DNA from: a virus
Direction: 5' to 3' (one strand)
Length of the DNA: 58,566 bases
IMG/VR virus record: IMGVR_UViG_3300044648_000159
Location: 1 to 58,566 of that record
Shown in pieces: positions 56,635 to 58,566 of the stretch (within the stretch, counting starts at the first letter, position 1; each line of letters starts with the position of its first letter). Below the pieces are notes generated by a model, which made no database searches, had not been told where the DNA came from, and was given only the letters and a program-made list of their open reading frames with translations. Made by a program: the position numbers and the translations under genes.

Positions 56635-56782
56635 CGCATGCATGTTCTGGCGGGTGCGGAAACTGCACCCAGATCACATTGTCGGTTCGAAAGACCCTGG
56701 GCCGCCTTGACGGCATAACTCACCCGCTGTTGTCAACTGTGTAGTCCCGGAGACATCCCGGACCACTTTATAACGCCTATTC
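56635..56782. other. Gap after cI
   Basis: About 150 bases between cI and the OL-like operators. It holds a GGGTGC-GGAAACT-GCACCC hairpin (56656-56674) without a convincing U run, which could be the end of the cI transcript. No gene supported. Confidence 0.4.
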
Positions 56783-56823
56783 AGTCCAGCATGCTTGACT
56801 CCGGGTTTAGCTTGCTGTACAAA
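56783..56823 (+). promoter_or_regulatory. OL-like region: two operators over promoter PL
   Basis: Operators AGTCCAGCATGCTTGACT (56783-56800) and GGTTTAGCTTGCTGTACA (56804-56821), centres 21 bp apart, match the OR sites. Promoter: -35 TTGACT (56795-56800), 17-bp spacer, -10 TACAAA (56818-56823). Both hexamers are covered by operators, so repressor and Cro should shut off the rightward early operon. Confidence 0.9.
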
Positions 56824-56868
56824 GTCACCCATGCCAACCAACACCGCCAAGCGCATCGGGAGACAGCT

Positions 56869-57033
56869 GTGACCAACGCCGAGAAACAGAAGCTCATCGA
56901 GCGACTGCGCATCATGCGCGATCGGCTGCGAGCGCCGAAGCCTGCTGACATGGACGCGCTCGCGTTCTACGCGCGCCTGTGTGGCGCTGCTGCAGTGCTG
57001 CTCGACGACGCCCTTATCACTTTGAGCAGCTAA
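56869..57033 (+). CDS. First gene of PL operon, small helical protein
   Basis: A 54-aa protein from GTG 56869 with GGGAG six bases upstream. Helical (AEKQKLIERLRIMRDRLRAP, FYARLCGAAAVLLDDALITL). It is preceded by a 13-codon ATG frame (56831) that could be a leader. Function unknown. Confidence 0.7.
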   Translation: MTNAEKQKLIERLRIMRDRLRAPKPADMDALAFYARLCGAAAVLLDDALITLSS

Positions 57034-57050
57034 CAGATCGGGAGCTAAGC

Positions 57051-57449
57051 ATGGGCACCAACTACTACTGGTATGAAACAGATATTTGTGCGCACTGCCA
57101 CCGCAGCGGCGAGCGCAAACACATTGGCAAGTCATCTGCAGGGTGGGTGTTTGCTCTGCATGTGTATCCAGACCAGGGCATCAACGATCTGAACGACTGG
57201 ATTGATCGGTTCTACGAGTCCCCCAAGATCGCCGACGAGTACGGGCGCACCGTATCCATAGCCGAGATGCTGGAAACAATCTTGTTACGTGGCCGTAAGG
57301 GCGGTCACCCACCGAACTTTCCATGGGCTGAAAACTACGCCACTCCAGGTCCTCGCGGTCTAGTACGAGCGGATATGAAACGCCCATTTGGGGGAACCGT
57401 TCGCCATGGTGCCGGAACGTGGGATTGCCACACCGGCGATTTCAGCTGA
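57051..57449 (+). CDS. Conserved phage protein with CxxC knuckle
   Basis: A 132-aa protein: MGTNYYWYETDICAHCHRSG, HIGKSSAGWVFALHVYPDQG, RKGGHPPNFPWAENYATPGP. The MGTNYY start and HIGKSS segment are known to me from recurring small phage proteins that may bind zinc (CAHC, HCH, His). GGGAG ribosome site. Function unknown. Confidence 0.85.
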   Translation: MGTNYYWYETDICAHCHRSGERKHIGKSSAGWVFALHVYPDQGINDLNDWIDRFYESPKIADEYGRTVSIAEMLETILLRGRKGGHPPNFPWAENYATPGPRGLVRADMKRPFGGTVRHGAGTWDCHTGDFS

Positions 57450-57485
57450 GCCGCGCACAAATCACACCCTGAGTAGGAAACAAAC

Positions 57486-58067
57486 ATGCAAGCACATAAG
57501 GTACCCGAATCTCTTGCCGCGCTGATGATTGCCGGACTTCCTGGTGCGGTCGAGCGGCAGGAAGCTGCCGGTCAAGCCGAGCTTTGCCGTACTGAAGTCC
57601 TGCCAAAGGACTGCCCTCGCGCCGAGCTGGAGAAGTTCGGTGTGGTGTTCGGCACTGACCACGACGACCTGTTCGTGAACGTCACACTGCCAGCCGGGTG
57701 GAAGAAGCAGGCTACCGACCACTCGATGCACAGCGATCTTCTTGACGAGAAGGGCCGCAAGCGCGGCTCCATCTTCTACAAGGCGGCATTCTACGACCGG
57801 AACGCTGACATGCACCTTGTTAGACGCTACACCGTAGACAACCACTTCTCGTGTGACGAACAAGGCAACCCGGCCGAGTACGGCAAGCACACGCATCTGA
57901 GAACGGTCGTCAAGGACGGCGCGGTAGTCATCAAATCGTTCGATATTCGGCCGAAGGACTACAGCCGAGATAACTACAAGCTTGCCGAACAACATCAGAA
58001 AGACGCCTGCGCCTGGCTAACCGAACACTTCCCGAAGTGGGAAGACGTTACGGCGTACTGGGACTAA
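57486..58067 (+). CDS. Hypothetical early protein
   Basis: A 193-aa soluble protein. FGVVFGTDHDDLFVNVTLPA, GWKKQATDHSMHSDLLDEKG and GSIFYKAAFYDRNADMHL suggest a compact beta-rich fold. From memory it recurs in phage early regions; function unknown. Confidence 0.8.
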   Translation: MQAHKVPESLAALMIAGLPGAVERQEAAGQAELCRTEVLPKDCPRAELEKFGVVFGTDHDDLFVNVTLPAGWKKQATDHSMHSDLLDEKGRKRGSIFYKAAFYDRNADMHLVRRYTVDNHFSCDEQGNPAEYGKHTHLRTVVKDGAVVIKSFDIRPKDYSRDNYKLAEQHQKDACAWLTEHFPKWEDVTAYWD

Positions 58068-58088
58068 CTCCTAGAGCGAGACCGAACG

Positions 58089-58316
58089 ATGTACGAAATC
58101 GAGAAGAACGTTCCGATGCCATCTAACCATGGTCCTAAGCCTGCCTATCCGTGGCGGACAATGGAAGTTGGCGATTCGTTCTTCGTCGCGGTCGACAAGA
58201 ACAGTCAAAGGCATCGGAGCATCTGCGCTCAGTCCAGCATGGCTGGCAAGCAGCTTGACAGACAATTTACAACGCGTTGGGTCGACGGCGGCGTCCGAAT
58301 CTGGCGCACCAAGTGA
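58089..58316 (+). CDS. Small protein, DUF7303-like
   Basis: A 75-aa protein: YPWRTMEVGDSFFVAVDKNS, TRWVDGGVRIWRTK. This WRTMEVGDSF...VRIWR pattern is common among short phage early proteins, thought to be DNA-associated. A partial operator-like sequence (AGTCCAGCATGG) falls inside at 58231. Confidence 0.75.
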   Translation: MYEIEKNVPMPSNHGPKPAYPWRTMEVGDSFFVAVDKNSQRHRSICAQSSMAGKQLDRQFTTRWVDGGVRIWRTK

Positions 58317-58344
58317 TCATCGCACCCTCAGAGAGATAACGAAC

Positions 58345-58551
58345 ATGCTTACACACAGACGTTCGCACATCGGCGCAATCGCCGCGGCGGCCGGAATTCT
58401 GGCAGCAAGTGAGCCGCTTATCGGAAAGCCGAAAGCAGCTGTCTCGCGCACCTTTCCGAGCTGGAAGCATGACTCCGGACGGTTGGCCGCTGCCGAAGAG
58501 AAGCGAGCGCGCAAGAAGGCTAAGCGGCTGCGCGATATGCGTGGCTACTGA
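58345..58551 (+). CDS. Small basic protein across the contig junction
   Basis: A 68-aa Ala/Lys/Arg-rich protein (SHIGAIAAAAGILAASEPLI, LAAAEEKRARKKAKRLRDMR). Its last 112 bases are repeated at the start of the window; the next gene is that at 149. It may bind DNA or RNA nonspecifically. Confidence 0.65.
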   Translation: MLTHRRSHIGAIAAAAGILAASEPLIGKPKAAVSRTFPSWKHDSGRLAAAEEKRARKKAKRLRDMRGY

Positions 58552-58566
58552 TTAGCCCACACGAAC
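58440..58566. repeat. 127-bp terminal direct repeat (copy 2)
   Basis: Identical to bases 1-127; removing one copy closes the circle at about 58,439 bp and joins the rightward operon 56.8-58.55 kb to the genes from 149 on. Confidence 0.95.

Noticed and set aside
58231-58248. Operator-like AGTCCAGCATGG in a coding sequence
   Set aside because: Only the left half fits; no promoter hexamers or second site nearby.
1-58566. CRISPR arrays, insertion sequences, rRNA
   Set aside because: No regularly spaced identical repeats, no transposase and no rRNA sequence were seen by eye on either strand.

Overview
This is a complete temperate siphovirus genome from a moderately GC-rich host, probably a proteobacterium. 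The first 127 bases are repeated exactly at the end, so the molecule is circular or circularly permuted with a unit of about 58,439 bp. Two phage-lambda-like control regions sit near the right end. A CI-like repressor (56365-56634, +) and a Cro-like protein (56093-56293, -) are divergent around three 18-bp operators. A second operator pair overlaps a clear sigma70 promoter (56795-56823). The host is not identified; a 3' fragment of tRNA-Ala(CGC) after one integrase marks the likely attachment site.

Rightward early operon (PL-like): it starts at about 56.82 kb, crosses the contig ends, and runs to 13.07 kb. It carries a recombination module (RecA-fold ATPase, SSB, HNH-like nuclease), a first tyrosine recombinase, an SPFH-domain lipoprotein, a run of small Cys-rich proteins, a cytosine methyltransferase overprinted by a second long frame, a Gp37/DUF5131 protein, an HNH protein, an excisionase-like gene and a second integrase followed by attP. 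More small rightward genes (13.3-15.0 kb) lead to a small XRE switch (15.3-16.0 kb).

Leftward operon (PR-like): cro, an 86-aa gene, a terminator, an O-like replication protein, a DnaB/RecA-fold helicase, several small genes, a nuclease and a Q-like antiterminator (50.2-50.6 kb), followed by a terminator. The late genes then run leftwards for about 34 kb. Fibre-type proteins (46.6-50.0 kb) come first, then HNH endonuclease, putative cos region, TerS, two conserved genes, a noncoding array with about 5-nt periodicity ending in a strong terminator, TerL, prohead protease, capsid, portal, a collagen-like protein and connectors. Tail genes of the DUF2460/DUF2163/NlpC/large tail-tip type follow, then fibres and a lysis cluster with M15 endolysin and holin-like proteins ending near 16.0 kb.

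Most unusual points: (1) an accessory block of glycosyltransferase, GDPD, ATP-grasp and two paralogous Rossmann-like proteins inside the head-tail connector genes; (2) the noncoding GG-rich array between TerS and TerL; (3) the overprinted methyltransferase gene pair; (4) a classical GGGAAAC -1 frameshift site in the tail chaperone gene; (5) a third XRE repressor with its own tandem operators inside the packaging module. All functions are inferred from motifs and gene order by eye; no database search was possible.
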